This document shows, in pieces, positions 56,361 through 64,000 of a stretch of DNA of 64,000 nt (within the stretch, counting starts at the first letter, position 1; each line of letters begins with the position of its first letter). The notes beneath the pieces are model-generated. The model saw nothing but the letters and a program-made list of their open reading frames with translations. It was not told the origin of the DNA and ran no database searches. This stretch comes from Paralteromonas sediminis (GTDB lineage: Bacteria > Pseudomonadota > Gammaproteobacteria > Enterobacterales > Alteromonadaceae): NCBI RefSeq assembly GCF_003820355.1, contig NZ_RPOK01000004.1:496001-560000 (forward strand), read 5' to 3'. The position numbers and the translations under genes were made by a program.

Positions 56361-57719
56361 ATGAAAAAGACACTGATATCCATGATGGTTGGTTTTACCC
56401 TTACCGGCACAGCATGGGCTGACAACTTAACGCAAGTATATGAATTGGCATTGAGTAATGACCCTGTTGTGAACAGAGCCAAAGCCGACCGAGACTCTGC
56501 GTTTGAAGGTATCTCGCTGAGTAGAGCGAGTCTATTGCCCTCTATCTCAGGTTCCATTGGCTATTCAATGTCAACATCTGACCAGACTGATTTCACTGCA
56601 ACAGACACAGGCTTGAACATTGCGGTATTTGAGAGCGATGTCGATCAAAAATCAATGACGCTTGACTTAGGGTTGTCGCTTTATGACCACAGCAACTGGG
56701 TCAACTTACGCCGAGCAGAGAAAGTCGCACAACAGAGTGATAGCCGCTACGGTGCGGCGCTGCAGGAATTGATTGTTCGCGTGGTGAACGCTTACCTTGA
56801 CGTGCTGCGCGCCAAAGACCAGGTAGAATTCGTACGCGCTGAAAAGCGCGCTATTGAACGTCAATTGGAGCAAACAAAACAGCGCTTTGAAGTAGGCTTA
56901 ACGGCACGTACCGATGTCCATGAAGCACAAGCCAATTTCGACAATACCCTGGCCCAGGAAATTCTTGCCGAAAACAATGTTGAAGTGGCTCTCGAAGCTC
57001 TTCGCGTTATTACAGGCAAATATCACTCTGACCTGGATGTATTGAATACAGAGCGCTTTACTGCGACACCGCCTCAACCTGCTCAAGTGGACGACTGGTT
57101 GAATATTGCTCAGGAAAGAAATCTTGAACTGTTGGTTCAGCGATTAGCGAAAGATATCGCCAAGGATGATATTGAAGCGACAAGAGCAGGCCACTACCCG
57201 ACATTGTCGTTAAACGGCCGCTTCAACCGCAATAAACGCGATATCGACAGCCAAGGTACAACCACGAATTTGCCGTCCCTAGATACCAAAACGTTGGGAA
57301 TTACACTAAACGTTCCTATCTATTCAGGCGGTAGTGTCACTTCTCGTACTGATCAAGCGCGATTTGCTTACGTGTCTGCTTCCGAGCAAATGGAGCAAAC
57401 CTATCGTCAAACCGTTCAGCGCGTGCGCAGCTCGTACAACGATATCAAAGCTGCTATTTCACGTATACGCGCACTTGAGCAAGCGGTAGTGTCTGCTGAA
57501 AGCGCACTGGCAGCAACAGAAACCGGATTTGATGTAGGTACACGTACCATTGTTGACGTGTTAAACAGCACGCGAAACTTGTTTGACGCACGACGCAACC
57601 TGGCAGGCGCGCGCTATGACTTCATTGAGTCAGTAATTAGCTTAAAACGCGCTGCAGGGAACTTAACCAAACAAGACTTAGAACGAATCAACAAAGGACT
57701 GTCTCCGCAACAGTCCTAA
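56361..57719 (+). CDS. tolC: Outer membrane channel TolC
   Basis: 452 residues with a signal peptide (MKKTLISMMVGFTLTGTAWA). The outer-membrane efflux protein repeats are seen twice: NLTQVYELALSNDPVVNRAKADRDSA and WLNIAQERNLELLVQRLAKDIAKDDIEA. Periplasmic coiled-coil helices include RRAEKVAQQSD and KQRFEVGLTARTDVHEAQANFDN. The trimeric channel serves type I secretion and RND/MFS pumps, possibly the RND pump in this window. The synteny with nudF supports TolC rather than a pump-specific paralogue. A hairpin AGGACTG/CAGTCCT spans its last codons but has no T-run. Confidence 0.94.
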   Translation: MKKTLISMMVGFTLTGTAWADNLTQVYELALSNDPVVNRAKADRDSAFEGISLSRASLLPSISGSIGYSMSTSDQTDFTATDTGLNIAVFESDVDQKSMTLDLGLSLYDHSNWVNLRRAEKVAQQSDSRYGAALQELIVRVVNAYLDVLRAKDQVEFVRAEKRAIERQLEQTKQRFEVGLTARTDVHEAQANFDNTLAQEILAENNVEVALEALRVITGKYHSDLDVLNTERFTATPPQPAQVDDWLNIAQERNLELLVQRLAKDIAKDDIEATRAGHYPTLSLNGRFNRNKRDIDSQGTTTNLPSLDTKTLGITLNVPIYSGGSVTSRTDQARFAYVSASEQMEQTYRQTVQRVRSSYNDIKAAISRIRALEQAVVSAESALAATETGFDVGTRTIVDVLNSTRNLFDARRNLAGARYDFIESVISLKRAAGNLTKQDLERINKGLSPQQS

Positions 57720-57910
57720 TTCTGCTGCGGCATGCCCTTTATCTTCGCGGAAGGTTTTGGGTATGTCGCTTTACCCCCCGAACACGCAGATAAAACTTTT
57801 CCGCTTTCACATACCCTTACAAAACGACACTTTTACTTCTTGCACTCAGTAGGGACTTTAGCCAGAATCCCTGCGATTTTTAACTTTTACATTAGAGCCA
57901 GTACGCGTTT

Positions 57911-58714
57911 ATGAAAGCCTCCGTGTTACAAGCCAAATTTGAGCAAATCCGTTCAAACAAAGTCTTCGAACTCTTTGTCATCACCGTCATTATTCTGTCT
58001 GCACTTTTGGTGGGAGCAAAAACCTACAACCAGCCCCTTATAAACGAAATTACGCGCTATATGGACTGGTTTATCAGTCTTTTCTTTTTAACAGAGATAA
58101 CGATCCGCTTCATGGCAGAGGAAAACAAGCGGCGCTTTTTCCACAGTTTTTGGAATTGGTTTGATACGCTGATCGTACTGGTCAGCCTGGTTCCAGCCGA
58201 AAATGCTGATATGGCGGTTATAGCGCGTCTGGTGAGAGTATTTAGGGTACTCAGGATGATTTCATTTATTCCAGAGCTGCGCCTTTTGTTGGTCTCTCTG
58301 GTCAAGGCCCTGCCTCAACTTGGCTATGTCATGCTGCTGTTGTTCATTATTTTTTATATCTATGCCGCAATTGGCAGTACCTTGTTTGCAGAAGTTAATG
58401 CAACCTTATGGGGTAACATCTCCATATCTCTGCTGACATTGTTCAGAGTGATGACGTTCGAAGACTGGACCGACGTTATGTATGAGACTATGGCCGTCTA
58501 TCCATTAAGCTGGATATTCTATCTAACCTTTATCTTTCTCTCGGCTTTTGCGTTTTTAAATATGGTGATAGGCATAGTAGTGAATGTTATGGAACAAGAG
58601 AGTGCAAAGGTTAAAGCAGCACAAGATCTTGCCAATCACGAGCCGACGATGAAAGATCTGATGCATGAAATTCATGCACTGCGAAAAGACATTGATAATC
58701 TGAAAAAGCAGTAG
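57911..58714 (+). CDS. Voltage-gated sodium channel of the NaChBac type
   Basis: 267 residues, one six-helix subunit. S1 to S3 lie at about 18-95. S4 has Arg at 106, 109, 112 and 115, every third residue, in IARLVRVFRVLRMISF. The selectivity filter is TFEDWTD at 182-188 (NaChBac has TLESWAS), so Glu184 keeps the ring but Asp185 is added. S6 is AFAFLNMVIGIVVNVM, and a C-terminal coiled coil (LMHEIHALRKDIDNLKKQ) should hold the tetramer. It probably supports Na+-based signalling or motility/pH control as in other marine species. It has no obvious ribosome site and stands alone. Confidence 0.9.
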   Translation: MKASVLQAKFEQIRSNKVFELFVITVIILSALLVGAKTYNQPLINEITRYMDWFISLFFLTEITIRFMAEENKRRFFHSFWNWFDTLIVLVSLVPAENADMAVIARLVRVFRVLRMISFIPELRLLLVSLVKALPQLGYVMLLLFIIFYIYAAIGSTLFAEVNATLWGNISISLLTLFRVMTFEDWTDVMYETMAVYPLSWIFYLTFIFLSAFAFLNMVIGIVVNVMEQESAKVKAAQDLANHEPTMKDLMHEIHALRKDIDNLKKQ

Positions 58715-58747
58715 AAATAAAAAAGGCCTGATAAAACGTCAGGCCTT
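58714..58747 (-). terminator. prsT terminator, possibly shared
   Basis: AAGGCCTGA (58723-58731) pairs with TCAGGCCTT (58739-58747). On the minus strand a T-rich tail follows (58724-58716). On the plus strand the tail is poor, so it serves mainly the minus-strand TPR gene. Confidence 0.85.
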
Positions 58748-58766
58748 CTGATACTCAAACCCGCTT

Positions 58767-61514
58767 TTATGATTTGCTAAATAATGCCTCAGCTTGGGCT
58801 TTAAACTCCAGGTTTTGCCATTTGCGGTCTTTAACGCGACGTTCTGCCAACACTGTCTCACCCATTTTCACTAACAGTTCAATGTAATGCAGAGCCACTT
58901 CGTCATTGCGGACGTTGTTGTTTATAACCGTCTCGTACAGATCGCGGGCGCGTTTCAACTCATTCTGCGCCACGTACACTTGTGCCAACGTATCGACAGC
59001 TTCAGGCATACTAGGGCGGATTTCTACCGCACGCTGGGCCAGAGGCAGCGCCTTTTCATAATCGCCTCTGTCTAAATACAAGTAGGCAAGGTTATTTAAT
59101 GCGATGAAGTTTTGCGGCATTACCTCAAGCGCTTCCTGGTACAAGGTAACCGCATTATCAACATCCCGACCTATCATGCGCTCCGCAAGCATCATGCGAG
59201 CACTAGGATCATTCGGATTTTTTTCTGTGTACGCTGACAGCGTGGAGTACGCTTTCTCTCCTTGTTTGCTGGCTTCCAGAGCGCGAACAAACAATGCTAA
59301 GTTACGTAGATTAGGCGTTGCGGTATAAGCCACTTCAGCGTGCTCTGCGGCATCGGCAAAGCGATTATCCTGAAACGCAATTCTTGCCTCTACGCCACGG
59401 ATAAACGGCAATGCTTTGACCTCTGTGGGCAAACCGTCAATCTTCTTACGACTTTCTTCTACTTGTCCGGTCATAGTAAGGAAGTAAGCATGCAAAACAT
59501 CTAATTGTGTATCGGCACGTTTTTCAAGAAAACCCTCGGTCACTTCAAGCGCATCGGCGAACTTCAATTGTGTATCCAAGATCAATAGTTGACCCAAGGT
59601 CGCGTCTTTATTGAAGGGGGCAATGGAACGCCACTGGGTGTAATGCGCCAGTGCGTTGTCAAGCTGGTTTGCACGCAGCAAAGCCTGACCTTTCAAAGCC
59701 CAGTATTCAATGGAAGTATTCCCATCGGCTTCAATAGGGTCTAGAGTTGCAACGGCATCACTATACGCACGCTCTGAGAGCTGAATATTGGCCAGTGTCA
59801 GTCTGACTTTTTCGTTGTCAGGAAATGCTGTTAGGCTATTTTCAGCAGTATTGATGGCATCGGAGGTGTCGCCTGCTTCTTTAGCTAACAAGTAATTCAA
59901 GGTCAGTGCCGTTGGATTATCTGGGTGTTCAGCTAAGACACTTTTTATATCCTGAGTTGCTTTTTGCTTGTCGCCTTTTACAACAGCAAGGCTGATCAGC
60001 GCCAGTTTTGGCTCAGGCTGGTCTGGGCTTATCTCACCCGCTTTAATAAACTCCTGTTCGGCAAGTTCCAGATTATCAGTCTTCATCGCCACTTCACCGG
60101 CGAGCAGATAGGGTTTCATGGTATCTGGCTGACTGGCCTTCCACTCTTCAGCCAGTTGTGCCGCTTTGTCAAACTGACTAGAAAGCAGATAAGCTGATGC
60201 CAAAGTTTGCTGGGTGACAACCGACTCGGGAGCTTTTTCTGCGGCTTGTTCAAGGTTAATCAAACCACTTAAGTCGTTAAGCGACAGCTGAAGCACACCA
60301 AGTTGCAAAAGCTCTTCAGAGCTGGCACCAATTTCTTGGCCTCTCTCTACCATTTTCTTGGCATCAGCAAGATTGCCCTGGCGTACCAGCTGGTAGCCTG
60401 CGCGGGTGAATAACTGAGCGTCGCTTTGCCCCTCACCGCCAATACGGTCAAGCACACTGGTCGCATCTTGGCTTTGTCCCAACAGGAGCTGGCTGTCTGC
60501 TAACACGCGCAAACCAGGATGGTCAGCAGGGAGTATATTCACCAACAGCCCTAGGTGTTTCACAGCATCTTCATAAAGCTCTGTCTTATATGCAGCAAAA
60601 CCTGCGAGGAGACGCACAATGTTATTGTCATTGCCGTTTAATAATGCTTTTTCAAGATGAACAAGGGCATTTTCATAGTCCTCGTCACTAGACAAAACAA
60701 TGCCCTTAAACTGATTTAGCAGGCCATTGTCAGGACTTAGCGCAATCAGTTTATCGATGATTGGCTTGGCTTGTTCAAATCGACGCATGTCCATCAACAA
60801 GGCCATAAACGTAAATTGCACTTCGACATTGTCTGGGTTTACCCGCAGCATATCTTCGAAGACTAACACGGCCTCTTCTTGCTGCTGCTGGCTTAAGTGC
60901 AGTTTTACTAGGAGGTCTAAAATATCTTCATTATCCGGAGACTGTGCGCGTAACGCCTTAACCTGCTCTAACGCACCAGCAAAGTCTTCATTTAATATTG
61001 CGCGGTAAGATTCTGCCAGTCCCTTGTAAACAGATGACGTAGACAACGCAGCCACCTCGTCGATAAGTGCGTTAGCTTCATCGTTTTTCTGCAAATCTAC
61101 CAATGCTAAAAGTTTGTAATAACCAACCTTTGCCGATTCTTCTGATGATAAACCCGTCTCAGCGTGGTTCAGGTCTGCCAACGCATTTTGCGCCCCAGTA
61201 CGTTTATAAGCCACAGACAATAAAGGCAATATCTCAGCGGAGTCGTATCCGAGCTCTAGGGCTCTGTTAAGCTCCTTCTCTGCGCCTTCAAATTGGCCTT
61301 GCTCCACATATATACGGCCCAACTCAAATCTCACCACTGCGGATGAAGGATCCTTTTGAAGCGCATTTTTTAATTCTAAAACCGCTGCATTATTATTATT
61401 TGCTTGTATAAATTGACGGGCGGCGTTTAAGTGTTCTTCGGATGTTTGTCCTGAACAGGCAACAAGTGCCAACACAGAACCAGCAACCGCGAGACGCGAT
61501 ACGACTTTCAACAT
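58767..61514 (-). CDS. prsT: PrsT-like TPR lipoprotein (PEP-CTERM/exosortase-linked family)
   Basis: 915 residues from ATG 61514. This start is chosen because it has AGGAGG upstream and gives a lipoprotein signal peptide with Cys20 (LALVACSGQ); longer frames would run into the deaD start. The rest is a long array of TPR repeats (AVLELKNALQKDPSSAVVRFELGRIYVEQGQFEGAEKEL and many more, to DRGDYEKALPLAQRAVEIRPSMPEAVDTLAQVYVAQ near the end). Length and layout fit PrsT, the TPR protein of exosortase (XrtA)/EPS loci. No exosortase, prsK/prsR or PEP-CTERM protein is adjacent, so the system link is from family only. Confidence 0.78.
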   Translation of the reverse strand: MLKVVSRLAVAGSVLALVACSGQTSEEHLNAARQFIQANNNNAAVLELKNALQKDPSSAVVRFELGRIYVEQGQFEGAEKELNRALELGYDSAEILPLLSVAYKRTGAQNALADLNHAETGLSSEESAKVGYYKLLALVDLQKNDEANALIDEVAALSTSSVYKGLAESYRAILNEDFAGALEQVKALRAQSPDNEDILDLLVKLHLSQQQQEEAVLVFEDMLRVNPDNVEVQFTFMALLMDMRRFEQAKPIIDKLIALSPDNGLLNQFKGIVLSSDEDYENALVHLEKALLNGNDNNIVRLLAGFAAYKTELYEDAVKHLGLLVNILPADHPGLRVLADSQLLLGQSQDATSVLDRIGGEGQSDAQLFTRAGYQLVRQGNLADAKKMVERGQEIGASSEELLQLGVLQLSLNDLSGLINLEQAAEKAPESVVTQQTLASAYLLSSQFDKAAQLAEEWKASQPDTMKPYLLAGEVAMKTDNLELAEQEFIKAGEISPDQPEPKLALISLAVVKGDKQKATQDIKSVLAEHPDNPTALTLNYLLAKEAGDTSDAINTAENSLTAFPDNEKVRLTLANIQLSERAYSDAVATLDPIEADGNTSIEYWALKGQALLRANQLDNALAHYTQWRSIAPFNKDATLGQLLILDTQLKFADALEVTEGFLEKRADTQLDVLHAYFLTMTGQVEESRKKIDGLPTEVKALPFIRGVEARIAFQDNRFADAAEHAEVAYTATPNLRNLALFVRALEASKQGEKAYSTLSAYTEKNPNDPSARMMLAERMIGRDVDNAVTLYQEALEVMPQNFIALNNLAYLYLDRGDYEKALPLAQRAVEIRPSMPEAVDTLAQVYVAQNELKRARDLYETVINNNVRNDEVALHYIELLVKMGETVLAERRVKDRKWQNLEFKAQAEALFSKS

Positions 61515-61698
61515 ACTTCCCTGACCTCCTGATATTTTTGTCTTCAAAGTGTCTCTCAAATTCACAATCATGGCAACCATTGCCATGATGTCATATAATT
61601 GGGAAATTGCACTGTTTGCACAGACTTTCTCGATGCACCCGAACGCATTCGCCAGCTCTCTGCCAGATACCGTACTAAAACTTATTTTTGGACACTGA

Positions 61699-63408
61699 AT
61701 GACTGATTCTACAGACATGACTTTTGCCGACCTTGGGCTTAATGACAACCTGCTAAAAGCACTTGAAAAAGTAGGCTATGAAAAACCCTCCCCTATCCAG
61801 GCGCAAAGTATCCCTTTATTGTTAGAAGGTCATGACCTTCTTGGCCAGGCACAAACGGGAACGGGTAAAACCGCTGCTTTTGCTTTGCCTATGCTCAACA
61901 ACCTAGACATTGAAGCTAATTACACGCAATGTTTGGTATTGGCACCAACCCGAGAACTGGCCATCCAAGTTGCGGAAGCGTTTCAAACTTATGCGAGCTT
62001 TTCTAAAGCCATTCGCGTATTGCCGATTTACGGCGGACAGTCGTACAGCAACCAAATCAGACAGTTAAAACGCGGTGTGCATGTGGTTGTTGGTACGCCG
62101 GGTCGCATTATTGACCATATCGACAAAGGCACATTAAAGCTCGACCAGCTTAAGTTTATGGTGCTGGATGAAGCCGACGAGATGTTGCGCATGGGCTTCA
62201 TTGATGATGTAGAAAAAATCTTGGCGCAAACACCAGAACAGAAACAAACCGCGTTGTTCTCGGCCACTATGCCAGAACCAATTCGCAAAATTACCAAGCG
62301 GTATCTGCACGATCCCAAGCAAGTAAAAATTGCGTCAAAAGTATCTACCGCAAGTACGATCAGACAGCGTTACTGCCAAGTAAATGCGCATCACAAGCTA
62401 GAAGCGTTAACGCGGATTATGGAAGTTGAACCTTTTGACGCCATGATTATCTTTGTGCGAACCAAAACAGCAACACAGGAATTAGCAGATAAGCTATCTG
62501 CGCGTGGCTATGATGTTGAGCCTTTGAACGGTGATATTCCTCAGCAAAATCGCGAACGCACAGTCGAAAAGCTCAAGGCCGGTAAAATAGATATTTTGGT
62601 CGCCACGGATGTTGTTGCCCGTGGGTTGGATGTTGAACGCATCAGCCACGTGGTTAATTTTGATATCCCTTACGACACTGAGTCTTATGTTCACAGAATT
62701 GGGCGCACGGGTAGAGCCGGACGTGAGGGCGATGCAATCTTATTTATTTCGCACAGAGAAAAGCGTCTCCTAAATACTATTGAACGCACGACCAAGCAAA
62801 CCATTGCTCCCATGCCGATCCCGACAATTAATGAGCTTAACGAAACCCGCCTTAGCAAGTTCAAACAGGCAGTCATAGAGGCAACCAGCAGTGACGCACT
62901 GGAAGGCCTGATGCCAATTGTAGAAATGCTCCAGCAAGAGTCAGAGGCTTCCCCCGAGACTATCATGGCCGCATTGATTACTCTTGCTCAGGGCGATGAG
63001 CCGCTATTACTTAAAGAGTCTGACCGCCCTAATCTCGATGCACGCCCGCCCCGAAATGACAGAAACGAGCGTGGTGATAAACGAGAAAGAGGTGGCAAGC
63101 GTTCAGAACAAAGAGATCGCCGTCCTAAAGCCACCGAAGCGGGCATGCAGCGTTATCGCATTGAAGTGGGTCATAATCACAGGGTCAAGCCTGGGAATAT
63201 TGTGGGCGCAATTGCAAACGAAGCCAATATCGACAGCAAACATATCGGTCAAATTTCAATCTTTGATAATTTTAGTACGGTTGATTTACCCGAAGGTATG
63301 CCAAGAGAAACTCAGGATGTACTGAAGAACGCCCGTGTTGCCGGCCAGCGACTAAACATCAGAGAATGGTCAGACACGCCACCTAAGCGACGTAAACCCA
63401 AAGATTAA
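61699..63408 (+). CDS. deaD: DEAD-box RNA helicase DeaD/CsdA
   Basis: 569 residues. Q motif region TFADLGLNDNLLKALEKVGYEKPSPIQ, Walker A AQTGTGKTAAFALP, VLDEADEMLRMGF, the SAT motif (LFSATMP), and HRIGRTGRAGREGDAI closing the second RecA lobe. The C-terminal part has a basic linker (RNERGDKRERGGKRSEQRDRR) and a DbpA-like RNA-binding domain (RYRIEVGHNHRVKPGNIVGAIANEA). This layout and length mark DeaD/CsdA, which acts in cold-adapted ribosome assembly and mRNA unwinding. ATG 61699 is 184 bp from the divergent prsT start. Confidence 0.95.
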   Translation: MTDSTDMTFADLGLNDNLLKALEKVGYEKPSPIQAQSIPLLLEGHDLLGQAQTGTGKTAAFALPMLNNLDIEANYTQCLVLAPTRELAIQVAEAFQTYASFSKAIRVLPIYGGQSYSNQIRQLKRGVHVVVGTPGRIIDHIDKGTLKLDQLKFMVLDEADEMLRMGFIDDVEKILAQTPEQKQTALFSATMPEPIRKITKRYLHDPKQVKIASKVSTASTIRQRYCQVNAHHKLEALTRIMEVEPFDAMIIFVRTKTATQELADKLSARGYDVEPLNGDIPQQNRERTVEKLKAGKIDILVATDVVARGLDVERISHVVNFDIPYDTESYVHRIGRTGRAGREGDAILFISHREKRLLNTIERTTKQTIAPMPIPTINELNETRLSKFKQAVIEATSSDALEGLMPIVEMLQQESEASPETIMAALITLAQGDEPLLLKESDRPNLDARPPRNDRNERGDKRERGGKRSEQRDRRPKATEAGMQRYRIEVGHNHRVKPGNIVGAIANEANIDSKHIGQISIFDNFSTVDLPEGMPRETQDVLKNARVAGQRLNIREWSDTPPKRRKPKD

Positions 63409-63423
63409 GTTACGATGCCATTA

Positions 63424-63449
63424 AGCCCAAGAGGCATTCTTCTTGGGCT
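63424..63449 (+). terminator. Weak hairpin after deaD
   Basis: AGCCCAAGA pairs exactly with TCTTGGGCT over a 8 nt loop. No T-run follows, so it may only protect the 3' end. Confidence 0.4.
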
Positions 63450-63564
63450 GTATTGGCATGCACATATCATTAATAACCAAATGGACTTAAAAATCATTTT
63501 TTGTGATTTTTAGTTTATATAAAAATCCTTCACAATTAGCCCTGTCATTATCGTGCGAGGCTTT

Positions 63565-64000
63565 ATGAATTACTTTCCCGTCTTTTTAGATGCAAAACAT
63601 ATCCGTTGCCTGGTTGTTGGTGCCGGTGAAGTTGGCGCACGCAAGTTAGAACTGATCACTAAAACGCCTGCAACGATCACTGTGGTGTCCCCAGAGGTTG
63701 TGCCCACTGTCGAAGCACTAATTAGTGAACACACACTTACGCTTTACAGACGCCGCTTTGAGGTCAGTGATCTTGATGGTATTAACTTGGTGTTTGTGGC
63801 GACTGACGACGAATTGGTCAACCAGGAAATCCATGATTTGGCTACCGAACGCGGCATCCTAGTTAATGTGGTTGACAATACGCCCTTGTGTAAATTTATC
63901 ACTCCCTCCATTGTTGATCGCTCTCCCGTCATTATTGCGATGAGCAGTGGTGGCGTAGCGCCTGTTTTGCTGCGGTATTTAAGACAAAAGCTGGAGTCAG
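63565..64000 (+). CDS. cysG: Siroheme synthase CysG, N-terminal part (cut by window)
   Basis: 145 codons are visible from ATG 63565, with GAGG upstream. It opens MNYFPVFLDAKHIRCLVVGAGEVGARK, a NAD-binding GxGxxGxxK motif, then LVFVATDDELVNQEIHDLA, NVVDNTPLCKFITPSIVDRSPVIIAMSSGGVAPVL. These are the precorrin-2 dehydrogenase/sirohydrochlorin ferrochelatase (Met8-like) signatures. The uroporphyrinogen methyltransferase domain of CysG would lie beyond the window, so a separate Met8-only protein cannot be excluded. Confidence 0.92.
   Translation, partial: MNYFPVFLDAKHIRCLVVGAGEVGARKLELITKTPATITVVSPEVVPTVEALISEHTLTLYRRRFEVSDLDGINLVFVATDDELVNQEIHDLATERGILVNVVDNTPLCKFITPSIVDRSPVIIAMSSGGVAPVLLRYLRQKLES

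Noticed and set aside
57700-57720. AGGACTG/CAGTCCT hairpin at the tolC stop as terminator
   Set aside because: There is no T-run after it; it may be chance in the last codons.
57755-57840. GGGTATGT/ACATACCC inverted repeat between tolC and the sodium channel
   Set aside because: Only 8 bp with a long AT-rich loop; no context supports a function.
61515-61748. 78-residue N-terminal extension of the PrsT-like protein
   Set aside because: It overlaps the deaD start, lacks a signal peptide and is replaced by ATG 61514 with AGGAGG and a lipobox.

Overview
The window looks like chromosomal core DNA of a marine gammaproteobacterium of the Alteromonadaceae/Alteromonadales type. This rests on gene order and family content: rpsU-yqeY-dnaG-rpoD, tolC divergent from nudF-yqiB-cpdA-yqiA-parE, an epmA/efp/epmB cluster, a LacI-type NagR with a nagK/nagB-II/nagA operon, a subtilase with a GlyGly-CTERM tail and a PrsT-like TPR lipoprotein. 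I could not run a database search, so the genus is left open. I saw no phage, transposase, integron, tRNA, rRNA or CRISPR array.

Layout. 1-8 kb is housekeeping: folB (cut by the window edge), plsY, tsaD, a YjbQ-family gene, rpsU, yqeY, dnaG and rpoD, with two large palindromic elements between yqeY and dnaG. 8-18 kb is accessory: a DUF3718-like secreted protein, a discoidin-domain secreted protein, an unknown protein, an RND efflux pump with its adaptor, a lipoprotein, an acyl-CoA dehydrogenase, a DUF3016 protein and a membrane-anchored protein. 18-27 kb holds ccoG, srkA, a cobalamin riboswitch with btuB, dsbA, an AEC transporter, bolA, an AlkB-type dioxygenase, rlmG and a periplasmic cyclophilin. 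27-36 kb holds the large subtilase, a gamma-glutamylcyclotransferase-like gene coupled to the LacI regulator, and the N-acetylglucosamine catabolic operon with two operator-like palindromes.

36-46 kb holds a candidate small RNA, the EF-P beta-lysylation genes, a very small YjfB-like protein, an M28 peptidase, a YhhN protein, a selO-HAD-unknown operon, and a doxX/LysR divergent pair. 46-64 kb holds a secreted KatG, a TPR protein, a GPH-type sugar symporter, the parE operon, tolC, a NaChBac-type sodium channel, prsT, deaD and the 5' part of cysG.

How the genes work together. NagK phosphorylates GlcNAc, NagA deacetylates GlcNAc-6-P and the SIS-domain NagB-II deaminates GlcN-6-P to fructose-6-P, all probably under NagR. 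EpmB converts lysine to beta-lysine, EpmA attaches it to Lys34 of EF-P, and EF-P relieves ribosome stalling. BtuB imports cobalamin under feedback control of its own riboswitch. TolC may serve the RND pump as outer-membrane channel.

The most interesting observations are: (1) a 36.0-36.17 kb intergenic stretch with three successive hairpins that each show GGA in the loop and that ends in a strong terminator, which resembles a CsrA/RsmA-sequestering RNA; (2) two palindromic elements with unrelated 29 and 35 bp arms but cores of exactly 52 nt, in inverted orientation; (3) an uncharacterised membrane-anchored protein with a YfiM-like C-terminal motif in the selO operon.
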